Assembly: GCF_001278075.1 (NCBI RefSeq)
Contig: NZ_CP011340.1
Coordinates: 2,108,001-2,172,000, forward strand
Direction: 5' to 3'
Source: Streptomyces pristinaespiralis
GTDB taxonomy: Bacteria; Actinomycetota; Actinomycetes; Streptomycetales; Streptomycetaceae
DNA: 64,000 bases
Each line of letters starts with the position of its first letter. The first letter of the stretch is position 1. Below, piece by piece: positions 57,819 to 64,000 of the stretch. The translations under genes and the position numbers were made by a program. The notes under the pieces were generated by a model that saw only the letters and a list, made by a program, of their open reading frames with translations, was not told where the DNA came from and did not search any database.

Positions 57819-58547
57819 TTACACAAGTGGCGGGCTTTTCTTCGCCGGTCCGCGCTGCGGCGGTTGCTCGCGGCCCTCGGCGAGGAGCCGCAGCAGGTCC
57901 ATGTCGGTGACGATCAGCCGCCGGTGGGCGGTGCGGACCACCCCTTGGTCACGCAGCAGCCGCAGCACCTTGGCGACCGCTTCCCTGGTGGCCCCTATCG
58001 CGGCCGCCAGATCGTGCTGCGGCAGGGGCAGGTCGATGACGGTGCCGTCGCCGTCGGTGCGGCCGACCCGTCCGCCGAGTTCGACCAGGCGGGCGGCGAG
58101 CCGCTGGAGCACGGAGCCGGAGGCCAGCGAGCGGCGCTCCACGTCGGAGCTGCGCAGCCGGGCGCTGAGCTGACGCATGATCAGTGCCGTGGCCTGTGGT
58201 CTGGCGGCGAGGAAGCTGCGGAAACGCTCGCCGGAGACGGCCACGGTACGCACCTGGCCCAGCGCGGTCACCGTGGCGCTGCGTGGGCCGCGGTCCACGG
58301 CCGCGAGGTCGCCCACGACCTCGCCCGCCCCGCGCAGGGCGAGGATGAGACGGCCGCCGCGGTCGGTGCCCACGGAGACCACGGCCCAGCCGGAGAGCAC
58401 CAGGAGCACGAAGGTGCTGGTGTCGCGCTCCTCGATCATGACGTCACCGGAGGCGTAGACACGTGGCGCTCCGAGAGCGGTGAGCGTGGCACGGTCCTGT
58501 GGAGTGAGGGCGTCGAGAAACGAACGGCCCCCTCCGAACAGACTCAT
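57819..58547 (-). CDS. Crp/Fnr-family regulator
   Basis: A 242-residue regulator. The cyclic-nucleotide-binding domain spans ~10-125, with a phosphate-binding cassette region GEVVGDLAAVDRGPRSATV that keeps Glu and Arg. The Crp-type helix-turn-helix is LPLPQHDLAAAIGATREAVAKVLRLL (split across ~178-203). ATG 58547 is chosen because the upstream frame is low-complexity. It stops 69 bases before the cyclase start on the same strand, so it heads the locus or is a separate upstream transcript. Regulation of the locus by a cyclic nucleotide is inferred. Confidence 0.92.
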   Translation of the reverse strand: MSLFGGGRSFLDALTPQDRATLTALGAPRVYASGDVMIEERDTSTFVLLVLSGWAVVSVGTDRGGRLILALRGAGEVVGDLAAVDRGPRSATVTALGQVRTVAVSGERFRSFLAARPQATALIMRQLSARLRSSDVERRSLASGSVLQRLAARLVELGGRVGRTDGDGTVIDLPLPQHDLAAAIGATREAVAKVLRLLRDQGVVRTAHRRLIVTDMDLLRLLAEGREQPPQRGPAKKSPPLV

Positions 58548-58948
58548 CGACTCGCCCCCCGCAGCGGATGTGCTGGCCCTTCGGGGGACCACGTCCTTCG
58601 CCGGCGTTTCATCCCGCGCAGTGGACCCAAGGGGCACTCGGTGCCACAGAGTTGCCCTACCGTCACACTGCGTCGGGGCATTGACGCTAGGGGCCGGTCA
58701 ATGGTCGGTCAATATGACCTCGATGGAGCTCGGGGGCACGAGGGGGCGCACTCGTCAACGCACAGGCGCATGATCCGCGGCCGTACCTCGCGAACGAGCC
58801 CCCCTGAAGACCAACGGCCTCGGGCGCGCGCCGGGCGCCCGAGGCCGTCGTGCAGTCGTCGGCCGTCGGCCGTCGCACGGTCGTCACCGTGGATCGACCG
58901 TGCCCGACTGCCTGCTGCGTGTACCTGCCTGTCTGTCCGGTCAGCGGC
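58548..58948. other. 401-base intergenic region between the Crp-like and pnkp genes
   Basis: Contains the crp-like promoter region (minus strand) and the pnkp terminator at 58814-58848. GGTCAATGGTCGGTCAATATGACC (58693-58716 in part) holds two GGTCAAT copies that could be operator half-sites. Short GC-rich inverted repeats follow at 58853-58910. No supported gene. Confidence 0.5.
58814..58848 (-). terminator. Terminator downstream of pnkp
   Basis: ACGGCCTCGGGCGC / GCGCCCGAGGCCGT, a perfect stem with a 7-base loop, about 100 bases beyond the pnkp stop. Confidence 0.75.
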
Positions 58949-61510
58949 TCACAGCCGCGGGTCCACCGGTTCCGACTCCAGTGCCAGCACGGCGAACACG
59001 GCTTCGTGGACCCGCCACAGCGGCTCCCCGTCACCCAGCCGGTCCAGCGCCTCGAGGCCCAGCGCGTACTCACGCAGGGCGAGGGAGCGCTTGTGGTTCA
59101 GGAACCGCTCCCTCAGCCGCTCCAGGTTGTGCGGCCTGGTGTACTCGGGGCCGTAGATGATCCGCAGGTACTCACGGCCGCGGACCTTGATGCCCGGCTG
59201 CACGAGGCGGCCCTTGCCGTCCCGTGCGAGCGCCTGGAGCGGCTTGACGACCATGCCCTCGCCGCCCCGCCCGGTCATCTCGAGCCACCAGTCGACGCCG
59301 GACCGCACCGAGGCCTCGTCGCCCGTGTCGACGATCAGCCGCCTGGTGACCTGGAGCAGGCCGGTGGTGTCGTGCTCCACCAGCCTGTCCAGCCACGCCA
59401 GCTGCTCGTCGTGCGGGACCGCGGCGAGCGAGCGGCCCTCGGCCGCGAGGATCTGGAAGGGTGCGAGGCGCACCCCCTCCAGCCCGTCGGTGCTCCAGCA
59501 GTAGCGCCGGTACGCGTCGGTGAACGCGGCCGCGTCGGCGGTGCGCTCGCGCTGCCGGTCCAGCAGTCCCTCCACGGCGGCACCGCGTGCTGCGGCCGCC
59601 TCCAGGGCGGCGGTCGCTGTGGGCAGCACCGCTCCGGAGGCCGCACCGACCGCGGCGTACTGCGAGCGCAGCAGCCCGGACGCCTTGAGCGACCAGGGCA
59701 TCAGCTCGGCGTCCAGCAGCAGCCATCCCGTGCCGAGCTCGTCCCACAGCCCGGCGTCGGTGACGGCCGTGCGCAGGCGTCCCAGGATCTCCTCCGTGAT
59801 CGCCGGGTCGTCGAAGAACGGCCGTCCGGTGCGGGTGTGCAGAGCTCCGGTGGGGCCTTCGACGCCGAACCGTTCCCGCGCCGCGTCCGCGTCACGGCAG
59901 ACCAGCGCGACCGCCCGCGAGCCCATGTGCTTCTCCTCGCACACGACCCTGCTGATGCCGTCGGACCGGTACTGGGCGAACGCCTCCGCCGGGTGCTCGA
60001 GGTAGCCGTCCTCCTTGGAGGTGGCCGTCGGCGCCATCGTGGGCGGCAGGTACGTGAGCAGCCGCGGGTCGACGGCGAAGCGGCTCATCACCTCGAGCGC
60101 CGCCGCCGCGTTCTCCTCGCGCACGCCGATGCGGGCCATGTGCCGGGTCTCGACCACCCGCCGGCCCTGCACATCGGCGAGGTCCAGCGGCCGGCCCTCA
60201 CGACTGCCCGGCGCCTCGGTGACCAGCGGCCTGACCGGCTCGTACCAGACCTTCTCGGCCGGTACGTCGACGAGTTCGCGTTCGGGCCAGCGCAGCGCCG
60301 TCATCTTCCCGCCGAAGACGGCGCCGGTGTCGAGGCAGATGGTGTTGTTGATCCAGGAGGTGTTGGGGACCGGTGTGTGGCCGTAGACCACCGCGGCCCG
60401 GCCGCGGTAGTCCTCCGCCCACGGGTAGCGGACGGGCAGCCCGAACTCGTCGGTCTCCCCCGTCGTGTCCCCGTACAGCGCGTGCGAGCGCACCCGGCCC
60501 GACGTGCGGCCGTGGTACTTCTCGGGCAGGCCGGCGTGGCAGACGACGAGCTTGCCCTCGTCGAGCACGTAGTGGCTGACGAGGCCGGCGATGAACTCCC
60601 TCACCTGCGTACGGAAGGCGTCGTCCTCCTTCTCCAGCTGCTCGATGGTCTCCGCGAGGCCGTGGGTGTGCTGGACGTTGCGGCCCCCCAGCCAGCGGCC
60701 GAGCTTGTTCTCGTGGTTGCCGGGCACGCACAGGGCGTTGCCGGCGGCGACCATCGCCATCACCCGACGCAGCACACCGGGGCTGTCGGGGCCGCGGTCG
60801 ACGAGGTCTCCCACGAAGACGGCGGTACGGCCCTCGGGGTGGGCCCCGTCCACATAGCCGAGCTTGCCGAGCAGGGTCTCCAGCTCGGAACTGCAGCCGT
60901 GGATGTCGCCGATGATGTCGAACGGACCGGTGAGGTGGCGGAGGTCGTTGTAACGGCGCTCGAGGACGATCTCGGCGCTCTCCACCTCCTCCACGGTGCG
61001 CAGGACGTGCACCTTGCGGAAGCCCTCGCGCTCCAGGCCGCGCAGCGAACGGCGCAGCTCGCGGCGGTGGCGGGAGATGACATGGCGGGGCATGCCGGCC
61101 CGGTCGGGCCGGCCGGCGTTGCGCTCGGCGCACACGTCCTCCGGCATGTCGAGCACGATCGCGATCGGCAGGACGTCGTGCTGCCTGGCCAGCTGCACCA
61201 GTTGCCGGCGGCTCTCCGCCTGGACGCTCGTCGCGTCGACGACGGTGAGCCGGCCGGCGGCGAGCCGCTTGCCCACGATGTAGTGCAGGACGTCGAAGGC
61301 GTCGCCGCTGGCGCTCTGGTCGTTCTCGTCGTCGGCGACGAGTCCCCGGCAGAAGTCGGAGGAGATGACCTCGGTCGGCTTGAAGTGCCTGCGCGCGAAG
61401 GTCGACTTGCCGGAGCCGGTGGCCCCGACGAGGACCACGAGGGACAGGTCGGTCACCGGGAGCCGGCGGCCGGGCGTGGTCGTGCTCGCGGAAAGTGTCG
61501 TGCTGGTCAT
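58949..61510 (-). CDS. pnkp: Polynucleotide kinase-phosphatase-ligase, bacterial RNA repair
   Basis: An 853-residue three-domain RNA-repair enzyme. The N-terminal 5'-OH kinase carries P-loop GATGSGKST (29-37). The central metallophosphoesterase has FDIIGDIHGC, FVGDLVDRGPDS and VPGNHENK, and removes 2',3'-cyclic phosphate. The C-terminal ligase/adenylyltransferase has nucleotidyl Lys in CEEKHMGSRAVAL and later motifs EGMVVKPL and QPGIKVRGREYLRIIYGPEY. With Hen1 it repairs RNAs cut by ribotoxins and protects the joint by 2'-O-methylation. Its ATG overlaps the hen1 stop (ATGA), the usual operon layout. All key motifs intact. Confidence 0.97.
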   Translation of the reverse strand: MTSTTLSASTTTPGRRLPVTDLSLVVLVGATGSGKSTFARRHFKPTEVISSDFCRGLVADDENDQSASGDAFDVLHYIVGKRLAAGRLTVVDATSVQAESRRQLVQLARQHDVLPIAIVLDMPEDVCAERNAGRPDRAGMPRHVISRHRRELRRSLRGLEREGFRKVHVLRTVEEVESAEIVLERRYNDLRHLTGPFDIIGDIHGCSSELETLLGKLGYVDGAHPEGRTAVFVGDLVDRGPDSPGVLRRVMAMVAAGNALCVPGNHENKLGRWLGGRNVQHTHGLAETIEQLEKEDDAFRTQVREFIAGLVSHYVLDEGKLVVCHAGLPEKYHGRTSGRVRSHALYGDTTGETDEFGLPVRYPWAEDYRGRAAVVYGHTPVPNTSWINNTICLDTGAVFGGKMTALRWPERELVDVPAEKVWYEPVRPLVTEAPGSREGRPLDLADVQGRRVVETRHMARIGVREENAAAALEVMSRFAVDPRLLTYLPPTMAPTATSKEDGYLEHPAEAFAQYRSDGISRVVCEEKHMGSRAVALVCRDADAARERFGVEGPTGALHTRTGRPFFDDPAITEEILGRLRTAVTDAGLWDELGTGWLLLDAELMPWSLKASGLLRSQYAAVGAASGAVLPTATAALEAAAARGAAVEGLLDRQRERTADAAAFTDAYRRYCWSTDGLEGVRLAPFQILAAEGRSLAAVPHDEQLAWLDRLVEHDTTGLLQVTRRLIVDTGDEASVRSGVDWWLEMTGRGGEGMVVKPLQALARDGKGRLVQPGIKVRGREYLRIIYGPEYTRPHNLERLRERFLNHKRSLALREYALGLEALDRLGDGEPLWRVHEAVFAVLALESEPVDPRL

Positions 61511-62793
61511 GCGGCCTTCGCCTCCTTCTCGGTCATCTCGAACACCGCCATCTGCGTGGGCGGCCCCACTTCGGGGTCGTCGGGCCCCACGGGCACGAGC
61601 CGTACGCCGTAGCCGTGGCGCTCCGCCACGCCCTCCGCCCAGGTGCGGAACTCCTGCCTCGTCCACTCGAAGCGGTGGTCGCCGTGGCGCACATGCCCGG
61701 CGGGCAGGCTCTCCCAGCGGACGTTGTACTCGACGTTCGGGGTCGTCACGAGCACCGTCCGAGGCCGGGCGGAGCCGAACACCGCGTACTCCAGGGCCGG
61801 TAGCCGCGGCAGGTCGAGGTGCTCGATGACCTCGCTGAGCACGGCGGCGTCGTATCCCGTCAGCCGCTTGTCCGTGTACGTGAGGGAGCCCTGCATCAGC
61901 TTGACGCGGGACGCCTGCCGCTCACCCATGCGGTCCAGCTTGAGGCGCCGGCCCGCGACGGTCAGCGCCCGCACCGACACGTCGACGCCGACGATCTCGG
62001 TGAAACGCGTGTCCTTCAGCAGCGCCTGCACCAACTGGCCCTGGCCGCAGCCGAGGTCGAGCACCCTGCTCGCGCCGGCCGTGTGCAGCGCCTCCAGGAC
62101 GGCGGCCCTGCGCTGCTCGGCGAGCGGTACGGGGCGCTCCTCCGTGTCGGTGGTCTCGTCGACCGCGTTGTCGACGTCCTCGACGTCGAGGTCGTCGGCC
62201 TCGGCCAGCCGCACCAGTTCGAGGCGCTCCATGGCCCGGCGGGTCAGTCCCCAGCGGCGGGACAGGTAGCGGCTGGTGATCAGCTTCTGCTCGGGGTGGT
62301 CGGCGAGCCATCCGTCGCCGGCGCGCAGCAGCTTGTCGACCTCGTCGGGCGCGACCCAGTAGTGCTTCGCGTCGTCGAGGACGGGCAGCAGGACGTAGAG
62401 CTGGCGCAGCGCGTCGGCGAGCCTCAGTTCTCCTTCGAGCACCAGCTGTACGTAGCGGGAGTCGCCCCACTCGGGGAACTGCTCGTCGAGCGCGACCGGT
62501 TCGGCCGTGACCGAGCTCCAGCCGAGCGGCTCGAAGAGCTTGCGCACCAGCTCGGCGCCGCCGCGGGCCGGCACCGCGGGCACCTCGACGCGCAGTGGCA
62601 TCGGGGCCTCGGCCCGACCGGGCAGGGCGGCGCAGACACCGCGCAGGGCGCTCTTGAAGACGGTGGTCAGGGCGACGGCCAGCAGCGACGACGCCGCGTA
62701 GGGGCGGTCGTTGACGTACTGGGCGAGCGCCGAGTCGGGAGCTCCGCCGCGGCCCTTGCCCTTGCCGCGCCGCACCAGCGCCACCGGATCCAC
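61507..62793 (-). CDS. hen1: 3' terminal RNA ribose 2'-O-methyltransferase Hen1, main part
   Basis: The frame from GTG 62793 encodes 428 residues: part of the bacterial Hen1 N-domain and the whole methyltransferase, with SAM-binding RVLDLGCGQGQLVQALL and the metal-binding region LSEVIEHLD (Glu-x-x-Glu-His), then RHGDHRFEWTRQEF with catalytic His. Hen1 methylates the 3' end of damaged RNA before Pnkp ligates it. The natural N-terminus is encoded upstream (62797-62967) but is separated by an in-frame TAG directly before this GTG. Re-initiation or TAG read-through would be required for production; there is no ribosome site before GTG 62793. Confidence 0.85.
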   Translation of the reverse strand: MDPVALVRRGKGKGRGGAPDSALAQYVNDRPYAASSLLAVALTTVFKSALRGVCAALPGRAEAPMPLRVEVPAVPARGGAELVRKLFEPLGWSSVTAEPVALDEQFPEWGDSRYVQLVLEGELRLADALRQLYVLLPVLDDAKHYWVAPDEVDKLLRAGDGWLADHPEQKLITSRYLSRRWGLTRRAMERLELVRLAEADDLDVEDVDNAVDETTDTEERPVPLAEQRRAAVLEALHTAGASRVLDLGCGQGQLVQALLKDTRFTEIVGVDVSVRALTVAGRRLKLDRMGERQASRVKLMQGSLTYTDKRLTGYDAAVLSEVIEHLDLPRLPALEYAVFGSARPRTVLVTTPNVEYNVRWESLPAGHVRHGDHRFEWTRQEFRTWAEGVAERHGYGVRLVPVGPDDPEVGPPTQMAVFEMTEKEAKAA

Positions 62794-62967
62794 CTACAGG
62801 AGCAGTGCGGCCGTGCACCGCTCGGCGGACGCCTCGGGGTAGAAGACGTGCGCCGTGCCGTGCGAGGTGGAGAACGCCTGCGCCTTGTCGGGATGCTTGT
62901 GCAGCAGATACCCGAGGTCGGTCGCGGGGCGTTCAACGGTGCCGGTGGTACTGATCGTCAGGAACAC
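62794..62967 (-). pseudogene. hen1: Detached 5' portion of hen1, ended by TAG
   Basis: Encodes VFLTISTTGTVERPATDLGY and then LLHKHPDKAQAFSTSHG up to ERCTAALLL. This is the normal Hen1 N-terminus, which in other actinobacteria continues without a break into ALLLEVDPVALVRRG. Here the expected GAG (Glu) codon is TAG (62794-62796), after which VDPVALVRRG continues in the same frame. A single G-to-T change explains it. The start is taken as GTG 62967; ATG 62988 is in frame upstream. Confidence 0.85.
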
Positions 62968-62974
62968 GCGTTTG

Positions 62975-62980
62975 AGTATC
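62975..62980 (-). promoter_or_regulatory. Possible -10 for a leaderless hen1 transcript
   Basis: GATACT lies 7 bases before GTG 62967, and no Shine-Dalgarno sequence is present, so transcription may start at the GTG itself. No convincing -35 is visible. Confidence 0.3.
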
Positions 62981-63060
62981 GTCCGCATCGGCGGCCCCGA
63001 CCAGGGGTTTTCGGCAGCGGACGGCCCGTGCTCGGCGCGCCACGGGGCGTGTCCGGCCGC

Positions 63061-63963
63061 TCAGGAGTGCAGCAGCCGCGCGAGCTCGGCGATCTCGCGC
63101 GGGCCGACGCGGCAGCAGCCGCCGGCCAGCCGTGCCCCGGCCGCGCGCCATTCGCGCACCCTGACCGGGTCGTACCCCGACCCGCCCTGCCAGGACGAGG
63201 AGGCGGCGTCCCACCGTTCGCCGCTGTTCGGGTACACGACGGCCGGCTTTCCGGTGATCTCCGTGGCGAGCGCGACAGCGGCCGTGGCCTCGCGCGGGTC
63301 GCAGCAGTTCACGCCCACGGCGATGACCTCGTCACGCCCGGCGGCGAGCGCGAACGCCTCGGCGAGCGGCTGGCCGGCGCGGGTGCGGCCCTCCGCGACC
63401 GTGTACGACAGCCACAGCGGCACGCCGCACCCTTCCGCGGCTTCGAGCAGCGCCTGTGCCTCGTCCGTGTCGGGCACGGTCTCCAGGGCGAGCACGTCGG
63501 GTCCGGCGGCGGCGAGCGCCTCGATACGCGGCCGGTGGAAACGCTCCAGCTCGCGCACGCCGAGCCCGTACCGGCCGCGGTACTCGCTGCCGTCCGCGAG
63601 CATGGCGCCGTACGGTCCGACGGAAGCGGCGACCCATACCTCGTGGCCGGCGGCGTCCGCCGCGGACCTGGCCAGGCCGACGCTGCGGCCCAGTAGTCCT
63701 GCTGCCTGCGCCCGGCCGGTTCCCCGCCGGGCGAACCCCTCGAACGTGGCCTGGTAGCTCGAGGTGATGAGCACCTGGGCACCCGCCCGTACGTACGCCG
63801 TGTGCGCGGCCCGGATCTGCTCCGGGTCGTCGGCGAGCAGCCGGGCCGACCAGAGACCGCCGGACAGGTCGCAGCCCTGCGCCTGGAGCTGGTTGGACAG
63901 ACCGCCGTCCAGGACGACGATGCCTTCCTCGAGGGCGGCGGCGAGCGTACGGGCGGGTTTCAC
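63061..63963 (-). CDS. mmuM: Homocysteine S-methyltransferase
   Basis: A 300-residue zinc enzyme transferring a methyl group to homocysteine, making methionine from S-methylmethionine or SAM. The opening IVVLDGGLSNQLQAQGCDLS and SYQATFEGFARRG fit the family. The zinc ligands are Cys in VGVNCCDPRE and the Cys pair in ARLAGGCCRVGP. GTG 63963 has GAGGGGGAG upstream. The length is typical of MmuM. It may serve methyl recycling; its position next to the Hen1 methyltransferase gene could be chance. Confidence 0.94.
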   Translation of the reverse strand: MKPARTLAAALEEGIVVLDGGLSNQLQAQGCDLSGGLWSARLLADDPEQIRAAHTAYVRAGAQVLITSSYQATFEGFARRGTGRAQAAGLLGRSVGLARSAADAAGHEVWVAASVGPYGAMLADGSEYRGRYGLGVRELERFHRPRIEALAAAGPDVLALETVPDTDEAQALLEAAEGCGVPLWLSYTVAEGRTRAGQPLAEAFALAAGRDEVIAVGVNCCDPREATAAVALATEITGKPAVVYPNSGERWDAASSSWQGGSGYDPVRVREWRAAGARLAGGCCRVGPREIAELARLLHS

Positions 63964-63976
63964 GGTGCTCCCCCTC

Positions 63977-64000
63977 GGTCAGCTCAGCTGCGAGCTGACC
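63977..64000. promoter_or_regulatory. Inverted repeat upstream of mmuM at the window edge
   Basis: GGTCAGCTC-N6-GAGCTGACC, a perfect 9-bp inverted repeat starting 13 bases before the mmuM start codon. It could be an operator or a leader hairpin; the window ends here. Confidence 0.35.

Noticed and set aside
57819..62988. Single operon from mmuM/hen1 through to the GAP1-like gene
   Set aside because: A strong hairpin at 58814-58848 and a 401-base gap separate pnkp from the crp-like gene.

Overview
The window is very GC-rich, gene-dense DNA with frequent GTG starts, long antisense shadow frames, Tat and lipoprotein signals, a CebR-type operator and an RsrR-type Rrf2 regulator. Together these point to a Streptomyces chromosome. 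Gene content and order (aconitase next to a MurA-like transferase; arginine deiminase, ornithine carbamoyltransferase and permease in a row) recall the S. coelicolor SCO5975-SCO5999 neighbourhood. That comparison is from memory, not from a search.

Layout. 1-5.7 kb: secreted carbohydrate enzymes (GH92 mannosidase cut by the window edge, an FG-GAP-type repeat protein, and a CBM2-tailed AA10 LPMO behind an exact CebR box). 5.8-13.8 kb: aconitase, a DUF418/YeiB-like membrane protein, a two-component system, and a MurA-like enzyme with an N-terminal XRE helix-turn-helix. 13.9-21 kb: divergent GH127-like and GH2 enzymes, each carrying an inserted LamG-type domain and sharing repeated CGAAAT-type sites. 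21-26.7 kb: an RsrR-like Fe-S regulator with a divergent NmrA-like gene and tandem operators, a lipoprotein, a chloroperoxidase-like hydrolase, an SPW protein and a DHA2 efflux pump. 26.8-34.7 kb: a CoA-dependent aromatic acid pathway, most likely for anthranilate (CoA ligase, PaaX regulator, FAD monooxygenase/old-yellow-enzyme fusion, enoyl-CoA hydratase, acyl-CoA dehydrogenase, RidA). 34.9-39.3 kb: an RsbW-like ATPase and an arginine deiminase operon with a permease.

39.4-58.5 kb holds the most unusual part: ten co-directional genes on the minus strand, nearly all overlapping or a few bases apart. In transcription order they encode a Crp-like regulator, a nucleotide-cyclase homologue, a P-loop NTPase, an SPFH-like protein, a small PycTM-like membrane protein, a secreted/membrane vWA protein, a 1160-residue tubulin-like GTPase, a membrane protein of unknown family, a pseudokinase-zinc-GTPase fusion, and a GAP1-N2-like protein with a C-terminal membrane anchor. 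This looks like one multi-component, NTP-dependent, membrane-associated machine, resembling predicted GTPase/tubulin conflict systems. The extra cyclase, PycTM-like and Crp parts suggest cyclic-nucleotide signalling.

58.9-64 kb: the RNA-repair pair Pnkp and Hen1, with hen1 interrupted by an in-frame TAG codon near its 5' end, and then a homocysteine S-methyltransferase gene. I see no tRNA, rRNA, CRISPR array or insertion sequence. Most intergenic gaps hold a convincing hairpin terminator or a palindromic operator.
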